Shown: piece by piece, positions 1-12,403 of the stretch | Numbering within the stretch: position 1 is the first letter of the stretch | Layout of the letters: each line of letters begins with the position of its first letter | Assembly (NCBI GenBank): GCA_037974665.1 | Contig: CM075780.1 | Coordinates: 54,663,594 to 54,727,593 of the forward strand | Direction: 5' to 3' | DNA length: 64,000 nt | Source: Ehretia macrophylla | Taxonomy: Eukaryota > Streptophyta > Magnoliopsida > Boraginales > Ehretiaceae | Program-made: the position numbers and the translations under genes | The notes under the pieces: generated by a model | The model's database searches: none | What the model saw: the letters and a program-made list of their open reading frames with translations, nothing else | Told to the model about the DNA's origin: nothing

Positions 1-205
1 CAAAGCGTTGCAAAAAGTTATAGATATTGCAACAGTTAATTAAAACCATTGCAAAATGTTATAGATGTTGCAACAGTTAATTAAAATCGTTACAAAAGGT
101 TATAGATATTGCAACAATTAATTAAAATTGTTGCAAAATGTTATAGATATTGCAACAGTTAATTAAAATCGTTACAAAAGATTTTATTTTTAGACAATAG
201 CTATA
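1..205. repeat. 41-bp tandem repeat, about 4.5 copies
   Basis: A unit of about 41 bp containing GTTATAGATATTGCAACAGT recurs with starts near 17, 58, 99 and 140, each followed by TTAATTAAAA and a TTGCAAAA/TTACAAAA variant. Copies differ by a few bases. The array runs off the left edge. Such arrays are common in subterminal parts of DNA transposons, but no terminal sequence is visible here, so the parent element is not identified. Confidence 0.8.
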
Positions 206-2040
206 AAATTGCTGCAAAATGACATTTATAGCAACGGTTTTCTTACATGTTCAATTTAAAGGTTGCAAGAAGTCAAAAATGTTGTAGTGAAACATCACTC
301 AGAATGGTTTTCAACCATTACTATTCTTTTAAAAAGATGTTGCAAAAGAGAATTCACAACAAAATCAAATTCAAGAAATCAGCGCATAAAGTCATTTACA
401 AAAAGTGTTAATTTTTTTACAACAATTTTCAAGTACTGCAACAAAAACAAAAACAAAAAAAAAATGTGATAGTGTTGGCTTTTTTTTTGGATGATATTGG
501 TTCCCAATTAGCAGAGTTCGATTACCGAATTCTTTATTAGAGCGCATTAATTAATTAGTAAATTTTTGGGTTCAACAATATGATTTAACACATACACCAA
601 ACTAGTTAATAATAGAGTTCTAAAATAATTAAAAATATCAAACTTGTCATCTTATAAGAACTATTTTACTTCACTACCACTAAATCATGTTGTTAGGGCT
701 GATAGTGGTGGCTTGCTTGCTGACAAATTACTAGAACTTTATTCCGGATACGACTATAGAGGACAAGGGCGGCCACAAATTTCAAGGACAGCTTTCTACA
801 TTCATTTGATGTCAGCTGCCTCAAAGTGGGTAGCTGGTGATATGTGTGTGTACTTATGTGTATGCTCCACCAAAATAAACACCCTGACATGGACTTGTGA
901 GCTCTGTCCAGATGCTTACATAAGCAAATAAGCGCACTTGAGATGCTTTATGCAAACAAAAAGAAGTTCATTTCTTTCCAGTTTCTTTCAACTAAAATAT
1001 ATTTCTACTATTAACAATATCAAGATTGAGATAAATAAAAAAAAAAGTCATGTACCTTTGCTTTAACAAACTTATTACATTATTATATTGAAGAAAGTTT
1101 CGCCACATCCTCCAGCTTGGCCCTTTGTCCCTTCAAGGATCAAAAAACTCATTTTAAGGATCCAAACACATTATAATGGAAATCCTAGGAGTAACCCACT
1201 TTAGGAGCGCATGTTAACACCTTTTCATAATGTCAATCAATATTGTTTAACCTTTTTTCTCAAGTGAAATATCTAATATTATGACTGATTTCACCTAAAT
1301 GTTGTTGTCTAGTAATCGTAAGACAGCTTCAATTCGGATTTGTTTTTAACTTGTCACTCATCCATTAAGGCCACCAATTTTTTCGGCTTGGATTGTTAAT
1401 TAAGTTGAGATTCTATTCTAAAATCAACTATTATTAGGTAAAATAATTTAATATTTTATATATTGATCTTGAATTAATGTCGTGGTTTATCTATGTTGGA
1501 TAATTAAATTCTCTAAGACGCTTTTCACGTGCGCCCAATGGTTAGAATAATCTAAGATTCTATTTTAAAATCAATTCGTATTAGGTGAAGCAGCGCAAGG
1601 TCTTATATATTAATTTTTTGACCGAGATCTTATATACTTGTTTTCAATGTCTTGATTTATTCATATGATACAATTAAATTCACCGATATGGAGAAAATGA
1701 TCATAAAGATTGATTTGTCAGTTTTGCACCTCAGCAAACAATAAGTGGATGTGCTTAGAGCGAATAATACATCTACATTTATTAATTTAATTTATATAGT
1801 TATCTGGTAAGATACCTAGAAAAGCTGAGGCTGCATTTGAGAGAGAGGGCAACATCAATGTCGAAATTTCGCGATATTATTTCTTGATGTATCAAGCATC
1901 CCATTCATGATAGATGACAAATAATAGCATTGTTCTCCGTTAAACAGGAGATAGTAACCATCAATGACAATTTAATTGATGTCATTTTCAATATAGCAGG
2001 AGATAGTAATCATCAATGATAATTTAATTGATATAAATTT
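206..2040. other. Intergenic, no supported gene
   Basis: AT-rich sequence without recognisable coding signal. One open frame of 95 codons (644-931, plus strand) has a moderately protein-like middle section (around GYDYRGQGRPQISRTAF), but I recognise no family, splice partners or homologous copy. It could be an exon fragment of a captured or decayed gene. The remaining short frames look like chance. Confidence 0.5.
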
Positions 2041-2052
2041 TCTGTAAAACAG

Positions 2053-2550
2053 AGGCTACAACTGATTGCCATGCAATTCAATCATTGCTATATTGTATCT
2101 ACATGAAAAATATGTTAGGGGGTATGATCATGTTTCAGTTGCTTTGACGGTAGGGAATCTTTCTATGCATGGTCATAGCCATTAAATTATCACGTAATGC
2201 AGTTATTAAAATGGGACTTGATTTCTCATATAACGTTATAAGAAATTCAACAACGCTACAACTGATCATTTTTTACGGAATTGATACATTGCTATATTAT
2301 ACCTATATGAAAAACATGTTGAGGGTTTGATCGTGTCTTCTCAGTTGCTTCGACGATAGGGAATATTTCTATGCATTGGGGCTTGGTTCCTTACCGGAGA
2401 CCCAATGGGAATATAACTTAGTGCTATGCAATTAATGCATTGCCATATTGTTCCTATATGAATAATAAGTTGTGGGTATGATCATGTTTCAATTGCTTCA
2501 CCGCTAGGGAATCTTTCTAGGCATTGTCCAAGCCATGTAATCCTCACGTA
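2053..2550. repeat. Three degenerate direct repeats of about 120-200 bp
   Basis: Three related blocks begin near 2053, 2253 and 2422. Each contains a version of CATTGCTATATTGTATCTA, then ATGAAAAA, then TATGATCATGTTTCAGTTGC and TAGGGAATCTTTCTATGCAT. They are about 70-80 percent alike by eye. No coding potential is visible. They may be an old tandem duplication or subterminal repeats of a decayed element. Confidence 0.6.
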
Positions 2551-4880
2551 ATGTAGCTATCAAAATGAGACTGGACTTGTCTAATAATATTATAAAAAAA
2601 TTTAATAGTAGTAAATTATTTTAATAATTATAACGGAATAATTTAAATAATTCATTATTATTTGATTCTTCATAACATTATATATTATAAAAGAAGGGAT
2701 TAATCCATCAAAATGGTGGTATGAGAGTTTGGCAACTTGAGAGAAGTTCATAACTAGTCATCAAAATGCAGCTTCAATTTTTAGGGCCACTCGCTAGCTG
2801 TACGTATATTTAATGATTCTATAGATTCTTTCCATGATTAGGAAACTAAACATATTCAATTTTTCTTATTCTACACAATATCACATTTTGATCAGTTATA
2901 ATATTTAAAATTATTGTAAAAAGGTTAAAAATAGTTGTAAATAACTTTAATTATTGTATATGGCTCTCTTCCAAATTCTCTATTTTTGCGTTTTTTATTA
3001 AATAATAAATTATTGCACTTAAAATATAATTTTAAAATTATTGTAAAAAGTTTCTCGTGAGTAATTATTAATAAAGAATAATAAACGAATATTTTAACTG
3101 TTTTAATTAAATAAAAACATGGCAACTATTTTTTTTTTTCAATTAAAGTGTTGAAAAAGAACTAAAATGTTATAAGTACAAATACAATGATTGAGAAAAA
3201 AGTTCCAAAATTAATTTTAACATTCTCGAGTAATTAATGGCCTCAATTTAGTGATTAATTAATCAGTAAACTGGACCAACCACCAAAAAACAAAAGAATT
3301 TGCTTAGTGGGTACAACTGTATTTAGTGGAAATTTCTGTGGCTGAAGTCATTTGCTGCTCCTTGCTTTCTACGGCAAGTACCCCAAGCGTACGAATACCC
3401 CACTAGCCCACTTCTAAAACAAAACCCCATAGAAACCAACAACCTTCTTTATAGGATTTTAAACCGTGGTAATTAAACAGCACACTGGTTCTTTCACCTT
3501 TTATAGACTCGATTGGTTGTCCTTTCAATTAAAACAGGATTAGGGAGGGCAACTGTTAACGTTTAAATCTAACATTCACGGGTATTTGTCCAATAAAAAT
3601 TGATAGAGTATCAGTTATATTTGAGTTTTATAAATGGTAACTGACGGGAAAATAAATAAATTTTAATTTTAGACGTTAGAAAAAATTAAAACTCGAAACT
3701 CAATTAACAATTTATATTCAATAGTACCTTTTTAAATTAATATTCGATAAATTAATAATATCTTTTAAATAATAAAATTGTCCGGTTCCAACTTTGGATT
3801 AGTGTAAAAAATTAACAATCTCGATAAAATTATGAGATAATACATTCCGATATTTTCTTTGTATTTTTAGACCTAAATATTTATAAATTAATAATTAGCT
3901 AAAACGTACACAATAAATTAATTATGAAATTTTTTCAAAATATGAATAAGTATCATGTCTTTTGTTGAACTTTTTGTTTGTCAGACTTTTGTTGAACTTT
4001 AAATCTAGCTAAATTTCATCTTTAATTGAGTGCAATGCACCTAAAAGTCCTGGAGTTGCTTTCTCGTATTACAATAAGAAGTTTTTAATGTCATTGATGC
4101 TTTAAGTACTTCCTTTCATTACATCGGTTTCAAATGTTATGTATCATTATCAACTTCAACTTCAATTTCATCTTGAGAATATCCTGTCATGTTGTCAATT
4201 ATATCATTTACGCTCAAAACCTCAATATTGGTTTCATTTTCGTCGAGAAAATTCAAGAGGCAGTTGACATATATTTTTTTATGGTACTCCAACTCATTGA
4301 TTCCAACTTTTAATTCATTAATGGTATATCTATCTTTATAGATTAATAATTATTATTTTATCAATAAATTAATATATCGCTAAATTAATAGAATTTAAGT
4401 GATTCCAACACTATTAATTTAAAGAGATTATACTATATATGTATATATACATATACATATATGTATATATATACATATACATATACATATACATATATGA
4501 ATGTGTATGTGTGTGTGTGTACACGCGCGTGCGTGCGTGCGCATATATAGACATATGACACATATATGTTATTGCCCTTGTTAGTTCTAAAAACTTACAA
4601 ACATACCACCTTTATAAACTACCGTTCCTACAATATTTTTCTTCTTCCACCGCATCCTTGTTCTTAACTAGTTAACTTGCTTTTAGCTCATCAAAAGAAA
4701 AAGAAAAAAACTAATTTTTTTATTCATCTTTTATAGGCATTTTGACATGTAAACTGGTTTTTTTTTTTACGATTTTTTAGGTTTGTTACGATTATGATTA
4801 CTACGACTTTACAAAATCTTTTTTGCCAAATTCTCTTAGTGAATTTACCAAATTCTCATTTTCTCAAAATGTCTCCGGGA
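2551..4880. other. Intergenic, AT-rich, no supported gene
   Basis: I see no gene, LTR or inverted-repeat element that I can support. The short minus-strand frame at 2925-3125 is low-complexity AT-rich sequence. A microsatellite lies inside this stretch and is listed separately. Confidence 0.5.
4432..4557. repeat. Compound microsatellite
   Basis: Runs of TATA/TACATA are followed by (TG)n and then alternating CGCG/TGCG and TATA. All of it is alternating purine-pyrimidine, typical of a mutable compound dinucleotide repeat. Confidence 0.9.
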
Positions 4881-4967
4881 TTGTGGAAAGAGATGTAATC
4901 ACGCCTATTTAATCTTTTTTCAGCTCTGCAGGATCCTTCATGAAATTAATTCGGCCATCTTGGTTCT

Positions 4968-5360
4968 TGATAGGGGTACAGTCTCGACCCGGAACGGACC
5001 CGACCTGAATGAATAGCAAGTTATGGGTAGAGTAACTGTTGAGCGAATAATAACCAATGGACAAAGCTATGGACTAACGGTCTGACCTGAAGACACAGAT
5101 ACCAGAGCATGGGACCCACGGGTCACGTTTACCGCATAGTAGGTGTCAGAATATCTCGAGTATAAATACCCCATTCAACGTATTACACAAGGTAACTCAT
5201 TTATTACCCATTTTTTCTTTGCTTTAGACATCGAATATTTTAGCTCGGACTCATCAACTAACTTGGTCATCGGATGAGGTTCCCGGGTAATAACCCACAT
5301 GGTTCCTTTCCTTTGCTGTACAGGTCTGAGCTCGAGTTAGGCAGGGCTATACCCTTATTA
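4968..5360 (+). repeat. 5' LTR of gypsy element 1
   Basis: 393 bp, starting TGATAGGGGTACAG and ending ACCCTTATTA (final CA mutated to TA). It contains GTATAAATACCCC near 5160, a plausible TATA box. It aligns along its length with 12037-12370, except for a stretch of roughly 60 bp around the TATA box that is missing from the right LTR. Confidence 0.93.
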
Positions 5361-5799
5361 GTTGGCCTCGTCTGTAAGAAGACGACCATTTGTCTAATCC
5401 TACTGAGCAACCATAATGGTTCAAACGTGAAGCCAAAACCTTGACCCAAAGGATCTAACATCCCTGGGCCAAATGCAAGGCACTACTCGAGGACCCTATG
5501 CTGTTAAAGATCCTCTCACACAAACACAAACTATTCCACCCATACATTTACCTACTCTCGACCAAAGGACTTTTACCACTTTACTGATAGACCCTACAGT
5601 GGCCATGACTCCAAAGATAGAGTTCTTGTATCAGATGGTCAAAGACTTGTAGAGTACTATGCACCGTTTGGCTGCTAATCAGGTAGCCCCGCAAAATCAA
5701 CCTTCGCTTGCACTTAACCAGCCTCATGTCCAAATAGCTGATCCCCAATGTTAGAAGGCAGATGATCGGGGGTCCTTAGGGCCAGTTGACTGCCCCGAG

Positions 5800-6525
5800 G
5801 TGATGAAAGGTAAACAAGTTATGTATGTTGAGTCAGAGCTGTCCAAGACTGGGGCAGCTATTAGGAAGGTGCTGGCTCAGCTTGGTGCAAGTCCTTTAGT
5901 GTTAGAGATCTTGGCAATGCCGATGTCTAGTGAGAATCATATGCCGAATTTGCTGAGTTTTGAAGGAAGAGGAGACCCAACTGACCATCTGAGAATGTTT
6001 GATCACAACATGACTTTATACGATCTGTTCAATGTGCTAAGTTGTAAAGCTTTTTTTATCACTCTCATCAGGAATGCACAAAAGTGGCATATAGGACTGC
6101 TTGATGATTCAATTCATACTTTTGAGAAGTTGGCTGAGGCTTTCTTAGCTCGGTTTGCTAGCAGTCGTCGCCCAACGAAGCACACTACGACCCTGTTAAC
6201 AGTTAAACAGCAAACAGATGAGTCTTTGCGATCATACACAGTGAGATTAAATGGCGAATCTCTTAAGATTCTCTACCTTGAAGAATCGACAGCCCTTTTG
6301 GCATATCAAAATGAGCTAAGGAACAGATCTCTCATATCCTCTCTCGTGATAGAGTCAATAACCTCGATGGAAGACCTGATAGTCAGAGTAGAAGGGTATA
6401 TCCATGTTGAGGAGATTCACCAAGCAAAGAAGGAAGGGGACAAGGATAAGGAGACCGTAAATGAAATAGAGTCTTCTAAGTCGAAGGGACAGGTCGAGAT
6501 AAAATCCCCAGGAAAGGCGAAATGA
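5800..6525 (+). pseudogene. Gag of gypsy element 1
   Basis: A 241-codon open frame matching the retrotransposon gag capsid domain. The stretch from LLSFEGRGDPTDHLRMFDHN to LTVKQQTDESLRSYTVRL (about residues 51-150) has the conserved W (AQKWHIGLL) and the F..RF motif (EAFLARFASSRRP) of plant Tat-type gag. A lysine- and glutamate-rich tail follows. A gag knuckle region with stops continues to about 6780. The first ATG is used only because the upstream frame is interrupted; the original start is probably nearer 5470. It lies between the 5' LTR and the pol remnant. Confidence 0.82.
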
Positions 6526-6849
6526 AGGCAACCGACTAGGAATCCACCAAGATTCCTTCATTTGACTCCCTTCAATACTCCCTGGGAGCAAATTCTGATA
6601 GAAATTATAACTCAATACAACATTCTCCCACCCCCGAAGATAGGGCCCCCGCCCAGACAAAAGGAATAAGAGCAAGTATTAATTCTTCCACAATCATTAT
6701 AGGCACAATACAGAGGACTGTAGAGAGCTCAAACAAGAAATAAAGGCTTTGATAAGGCAAGAGCATTTGAGGAAGTATGAAGCAGGGAGACTCCCATAGC
6801 CCCAAATGCTCCTCTTAAGAAGATTCTGCACAAACCCGAGGCCTCATGA

Positions 6850-7600
6850 AGATTGCTTAAATGGGCAATGGAGTTGAACCAATTCGATCTCGTCTACTAG
6901 TTGAGAATAGCCATTAAGGCACTAGCATATCAAACTTTATTGTAGAATCCACAAGAAGAGCTGACCATAACCCAAATAAGGTGTGGATAGTTAAAGTAGA
7001 TGGAGCTTCAGGAAAGGTAGGAAGTGGAGCTGGGATATTGATCCTTGATCCTTATTAGTTTGAGCATCAATAGTCTTTAAGGTTTGCGTTTTTGGCTTTC
7101 AACAACGAAGCAGAGTATGAGGCCTTGATAATTGGTTTGAGAATAGCATTGGAATTGGGAGCTCGGGCCATAGATGTGAACACCGATGCTCAGCTAGTTA
7201 CTAATCAAGTATTCGGGGAATTCAAAGCAAAATATGCAATCATACTTGCTTATCTTAGTAAGGTAACTGACCTGATGTCGAGTTTCTAGAGGTTTTCTAT
7301 CTACCAAGTGTCAAGGGAGGAAAATGAAATTGTCAATGGATTATCAAAATTAGCAGTCGGAGAGTCAGGCCCTACGGTGCGTGTTGATGATGTTGTCAAA
7401 CCCACTATACATTTGCAAAGAATGCAAGTAGCCGAGGTGAACGTGAATCCAGATTGGACCTGGCCAATCTGGGACTTCCTTGAGGGAGGGATAGTCCCTG
7501 AGGACGAGAAAGAGGCTCAAAGGATAGAACATCAGGCTTCCAGATTTGTCGTTATTAGAGATCCATTGTATAAAAGGTCATTCACTTGGCTTCTCTTATA
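6850..7600 (+). pseudogene. RNase H remnant of gypsy element 1
   Basis: Broken frames carry the order expected for a plant gypsy RNase H: KVDGASGKVGSGAGILI (first acidic residue, about 6995), NNEAEYEALIIGLRIAL (catalytic E, about 7100) and VNTDAQLVTNQV (second D, about 7180), then VSREENEIVNGLSKLA. Stops and a frameshift around 7060 and 7289 break it. The preceding reverse transcriptase is absent. The segment 7308-7601 is the linker toward the integrase. Confidence 0.8.
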
Positions 7601-7611
7601 GTGTGTAGGAC

Positions 7612-8680
7612 CAGAGGAATGAAACTATATACTTAAAGAAATTCATGAGGGGGTTTGTGGTAATTACCTAGGTGGGAAGACATTGGCTCAAAAGACATTG
7701 CAGCAAGGATATTTTTGGTCGACCTTGGAACACGATGCTAAGAAATTGGTGAAAAAATGTGATGTATGTCACAGGTTCTCCAAAGTACAGAGGAAACCTT
7801 TGGTAAACCTAACTGTCATGGTAAGTCCTTGGTCATTCTATCAGTAAGGCCTGGATATTATTGGACTCTTCCCGAACAACACTGGTTAGAGAAAGTCAGC
7901 CTTTGTGGCGGTGGATTACTTCACCAAGTGGGTCAAAGTCAAGGCAGTAACCAAGACCACTGAGAAATCGGTGTGGAACTTTGTGTGGAGGTTTATAGTC
8001 TGTCCATTTAGCATTCCTAAAATCATGGTAAACGACCATGGGATGCAGTTTACTTGTGCCTATTTCCGAAAGCAGTATGTAGAGCACAGGATCGATCTTA
8101 GATTTGCATATGTTGTTCATGCTCAATGTAACGGTCAAGTCGAACTGATTAACAGATCTATTTTGTAGGGTCTGAAAACAAAGCTGGGACAAGCGAAAGG
8201 GCTATGGGCGGAGATACTTCCTGAGGTCCTGTGGGCTTATCGTACAACCCCCAGTTCGGCAACGAGAGAATCCCCTTCAGTTTGACTTTTGGCATGGAAG
8301 CAGTTCTTCTAGTAGAGATCGATTATCCCACTAGCAGGACAGAATTCCACCTAGAAGAAATAAATGGACCAAGGATCCGAGAAAAATTGAACCTGGCTAA
8401 AGAGTTACACACAAAGGCACAAGTTAGAATGATTGTTGGCAAGAAGGCAATGGAAAGAGCTTTTGTAAAACAGGTCAAGCCTAAGCCTATAGGAGTGGGG
8501 GAATTGGTCCTTCGAAAGGCTATCTTTCAACCATCCAATGAAGGTAAACTCGACCCAGTCTAGGAAGGTTCATACCAAGTAGTGAAAGAAATCTAACCTG
8601 GGACATACTGTCTGGTCAATGGAAATGGGAAAGAGTTGAAGAACGCTTGGAATGCTGAATACCTATGGCGATATTTTGTA
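7612..8680 (+). pseudogene. Integrase remnant of gypsy element 1
   Basis: An HHCC-like zinc region (LKEIHEGVCGNYLGGKTLA to KKCDVCHRF, 7630-7780) is followed by a DDE core. AVDYFTKWVKVKAV (about 7905) holds the first D, IMVNDHGMQFT (about 8030) the second, and NGQVELINRSIL (about 8135) the catalytic E. A TAG at 8166-8168 interrupts a frame that continues as GLKTKLGQAKGLWAE. The C-terminal part runs through LWAYRTTPSS to ELKNAWNAEYLWRYF at about 8680. The three catalytic residues survive, but frameshifts near 7800-7900 and stops inactivate it. Confidence 0.85.
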
Positions 8681-9249
8681 TGAATGTAATTAGAAAAAAT
8701 ACTTTTTGTTAATGACAACCTCTTTTCCCTTTCTTAAAACTTTATGTCCATTACGTTTCTCGACTTGAGTACTATGAAAGTGGTATGGCAAGTTTAAATG
8801 AGATTGTAATTTTAAGACACTCAAATTTCGGCAAAGGGCCATCTTGAGCCCCTAACGCGTGAGTAACACAATTAAAGGCCGACCAGTGCCTAGAACTTAA
8901 ATGAGGTCGTGAAGGAAACATACTCGTAGTTTGATAAAGATTACAGGCTGATCAGTACTAAAAACTTAAAATAAGGTCGTGATGAAAAAATACTCATGGT
9001 CTATCAAAGACCGTGTGATCAGGATCGGGTATGTAAGGAATGTGCTTATAAAGCCTGACTTCACCCTACGAATTGATATAACCTTGATTGAGACTGAAGC
9101 ATGTAAATCAGGAAAATAGTACACAAATTAAACTTCTAAAAAGTAGAATATGATGGACAAAAGAATTTCTCATAAATTCACAAGTTTTACATCAAGAAGG
9201 GTTGGATCGACCGAATTACAGTAAAGAAGACCCCTAAGGCTAGCCTACT

Positions 9250-11684
9250 CTAAACTTTGGGATTAACGGCAATGCTAGAGGCATCAATATTATGGCCACC
9301 GGTGGGCAGATTTTTTTGATCCCGTTGAGTTTGATCAATGGAAGACTGATCTCCGACCTCTTTGTCGTCTTCTTCTTCTTCTTGGTCTTGAAGCTCTAAC
9401 TCTTTTATGGCTGCCTTGAGCTCGGAACTCAAATTGGGGAGCAACTTAAGGTCCTTAAGTGGGGGCTCTATAATGTTGCGGTAAGTGGCCTTGCCAAAAG
9501 TATATAAGGTCTTGGCCAGCTCCTTCAACTTTAGTTAACATTCAAAGTACTCCTTGGCATAAGCCATCTTGAAAATGATCTAAGAATGCTTAGCGATGAA
9601 GGGTATGCTCTCGTCCCCCTTTTTGAACGTTTGAATAACCTTTTCCCCATTAGATCCGAGGCGAGACTTCAAGCCTTCAAACTCCTTATGAGCCTCTGCA
9701 GCAACCTACTTCTTTTTAGTTAGGTCTTCTTCGGCCTTCTTCTTCTATTCCTCAAAGTGAGAGCTCCCTTCCTCGAGCTGCTTGTTATTTTCCTTTTTCT
9801 CAGTGAGCTCCTTCTTCAGCATAGAACTACTCTCGATGGCCTTTTTCTTGGCATTATGCTCGTTGAGGACTGCCTGAGTCCGATAAGTTTAGTAACGAGT
9901 GTCAACCTCATGGAAGTACCTCAACATGGTTTCCATGTAGTTCAAACAGCTTGAGCATGTAAGGTCACCTGCTACAAAAGGAAATGATTAAAATAAAGAC
10001 TTGATAAAAGGCTGAAAATCGGAAAGCCCAGATCGAGCATAAAAGAAAACTTTCTAATGATGAAGCTTTCTCCATCTCTCCTCGGATATGCTCCAGGGAT
10101 AAATTTGCTAGCCTTCATACATCAGTGGTAGGAGAAGCCCCACTAGGAGAGAGACTACCCAACGCCTACCCCATGGAAATAGGAGGAACCTTCTTGTGGC
10201 TGGACCTTATCTTATCGTCCAAGGTATCTTTTTCATTCTTCTTTTGGGGAGGAGGAGTCCTCGACCACAATGGCCTCGGACTCCCGGATAGCAACCTCTA
10301 ACTTGGGACTTTTCCTCTTTGGCTGGACTCTTTTTCTAGCTGAGGCAACCCAGTTAGAGGTGTTCTTATTGGTTTTGTTTGCACTGACCAAAGACTAGAT
10401 GGCTACAAAGATTTTGGACGCCTTATCCATACCTGCAAGGAGGAAGTTAAGTTTCATAAAGACAAAAAATATAGGAGAAACAGTGAACATAATAAAGGAG
10501 TGAGGTCGGGCACGTGTCTCTCAATAGAGGTGGACTAACCCTTCTTGCCTCTCCGGTTTTTCTCGGAGGGGTCCTTTAGAAAAATACCAGGATGTAAGTC
10601 GTCGAGTTGATAAGGCTTAGCTCTGAACAAGCTCGAAGCCTAGATCTTCTCCCATTCAATGTAGTAAACGGCCTCTAGAAGATATTCCTCGAACTGTAAA
10701 AGCTCGAGGTCATCAGTCTCTTTCTTAGAAAGACCCGGGGGATTGTTTATCCCTTGAATCAATGAGGGCACCCAAACCCGAGGGACCTTCTAGCCTGAAA
10801 AATACTTCACAAAATAATACTTATGGTGACATGCCTTGAATAAAGAGGTCTATTTGGCAAAAGTGGTGTAGGTGTCTCGAGCACCAAAGTAGAACCACTA
10901 TCTTCCTCTAGGAACGGGTTTTGCCACAAAGCACTTCCTAAACAAGATGCAATTTGGATGAACACCTTTCTCTTTAGCGAATACATAAAAAGTTACCATC
11001 ATGCCCCAGCCATTGGGAAGAATTTGCCTCGGGCTAATTTGGAAGTGATTAATGATCTCCGATAGAAATGAGGGCAGAGGAAGCCGTATGAATTTGAACA
11101 CAATATCATAGTAGTTATTCTTCTTAGTCCCCATGTTGCAAGCTATCTCATCCCACCTTGCCACTCTAATGCGAAAATCTCGAGATAGGGCTCTATCTCT
11201 CAATCGCTCATGACTTTGTATACCTTCATCTTGCAAACCCTCTTATAACAAGCAAATAGTTTCTTGCCTCAGGAAAAAGGAGTGAGCTCACCACTTGATG
11301 TATAATTCAAGCTAGAAGGAGCCTGTAGAACCAAAGGTTTTCCTTGCTAACTAGATCAGTTATGGCTAGAACAGGACCTGGATGTGAGAAATGGATTGGT
11401 GGTTGGGTCGGTAGTTCTAGCCTTTCAAGTCAATCTAGAGGAGACCCACCAGCGCCTTCAATTTCCCCTACATCGAAAAAACCCTCAAGGTTCCCCTCTT
11501 GCTCCTCTTGATCCCTAGTCTCCTCACTTTCGCTCTTGGATCCATCCGTCTTTTCTTTCCCACTGTCACTAGTCTTGGCATTTGGTTGTGCCAATGGCAT
11601 GGCATCTGAACTACTATCATCCCCATCTTCGTAAGAGCAATCGGGGTGGACTTGAGAATCTATCTCAGTGCTCGACCTCGACAT
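9250..11684 (-). pseudogene. Antisense frame in gypsy element 1 (gypsy-associated transposase_28-like)
   Basis: Read on the minus strand, 11684 to 9250 holds pieces of one protein. There is an acidic Ser/Glu-rich N-terminus (starting MSRSSTEIDSQ). A middle domain at 11236-10898 includes FIRLPLPSFLSEIINHFQIS and ILPNGWGMMVTFYVFAKEKG, which resembles the putative gypsy-type transposon domain (Transposase_28 family). It continues past a stop as WFYFGARDTYTTFAK. The C-terminus (9528-9250) is charged and acidic (QDQEEEEDDKEVGDQ). Antisense frames between integrase and 3' LTR are known for several Tat-lineage elements. Stops and frameshifts show this copy is dead. The family match is by eye. Confidence 0.6.
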
Positions 11685-11862
11685 GATAGATAAGGAAAGA
11701 AAGAAAGTCTAGGGGAAAGTAGAATAGGAACATATCTAAAAGAGGAATGAAAGATGTTCTCGAACTGAACTGTCAGACCTGAAAGGGATGAGTTGGGCAC
11801 TTGAGCGGAAGAAGTCCTTAGTGTAAAAATGAATGGTAAAATGTGCACTGAAGCAGTGAGGT

Positions 11863-11873
11863 CCTATATATAG
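11863..11873 (-). promoter_or_regulatory. Candidate TATA box for the antisense frame
   Basis: On the minus strand CCTATATATAGG lies about 180 bp upstream of the ATG at 11684, at the start of the antisense frame. The match to a plant TATA box is good. No transcription evidence is available. Confidence 0.35.
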
Positions 11874-12036
11874 GAAGTAAACAGTTACCTCAGGTAACTG
11901 AAGTATCGTGTCTTGTCAGAGAATATTATGACATGGCGCTCATGCCAGCAATGGTTAGTTCTAATTCAAAAACGGGCTGCTCAGGTCCATCTCTCACCTC
12001 TAAAGTTTAGTTTGAAACTCTAGACTTGGGGAGAAT

Positions 12037-12370
12037 TGATAGGGGTATGGTCTTGACTCGGAATGGACCCGACCCGAATGAATAGCAAGCCATGGGTACA
12101 CCATTTGCTGAGCAGATAATAACCAGTGGACAAAGCTATAGACCAACGGTCTGACTTGAAAGCATAGATACACGAGCATGAGACCTAACGCACTACACAA
12201 GGTAACTTATTTATTACCCACTTTTTCTCTGCTTTAGACCTCTAACATTTTAGCTCAGACTCATCAACTAACTTGATCGTCGAAGGAGGTCCCCGGGTAC
12301 TAACCCCTGTGGTTCATTTCCTTTGTTGTATAGGTCTGAGCTCGAGGCAGGCAAGGCTAAACCCTTATCA
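12037..12370 (+). repeat. 3' LTR of gypsy element 1
   Basis: 334 bp, TGATAGGGGTATGG to ACCCTTATCA. Compared with the left LTR it lacks the TATA-box segment (jump around 12185), so it could not act as a normal LTR promoter. The visible divergence between the LTRs indicates an old insertion. Confidence 0.93.
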
Positions 12371-12403
12371 GTTCTTGTTCTGAAAGTTGACAATCCCATT
12401 ATA

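Larger units (their letters stand above)
4968..12370 (+). mobile_element. Ty3/gypsy (Tat-type) LTR retrotransposon, internally deleted
   Basis: Two LTRs starting TGATAGGGGTA and ending ACCCTTAT(T/C)A flank gag, RNase H and integrase remnants. A perfect 5-bp target duplication GTTCT lies at 4963-4967 and 12371-12375. After the left LTR comes TTGGCCTCGTCTGTAAGAA, a mutated form of the TTGGCGCCGTCTGTGGGAA primer-site context common in this group. A purine tract (TTGGGGAGAA) precedes the right LTR. Protease and reverse transcriptase are missing: the sequence jumps from the gag knuckle region (about 6780) to the linker before RNase H (about 6850). The 3.3-kb tail after integrase carries an antisense reading frame. 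It sits inside a LINE reverse-transcriptase gene. Confidence 0.93.

Noticed and set aside
1-205. CRISPR-like spacing of a short repeat
   Set aside because: Contiguous degenerate tandem repeat in a plant genome with no unique spacers; the same applies to 63575-63760.
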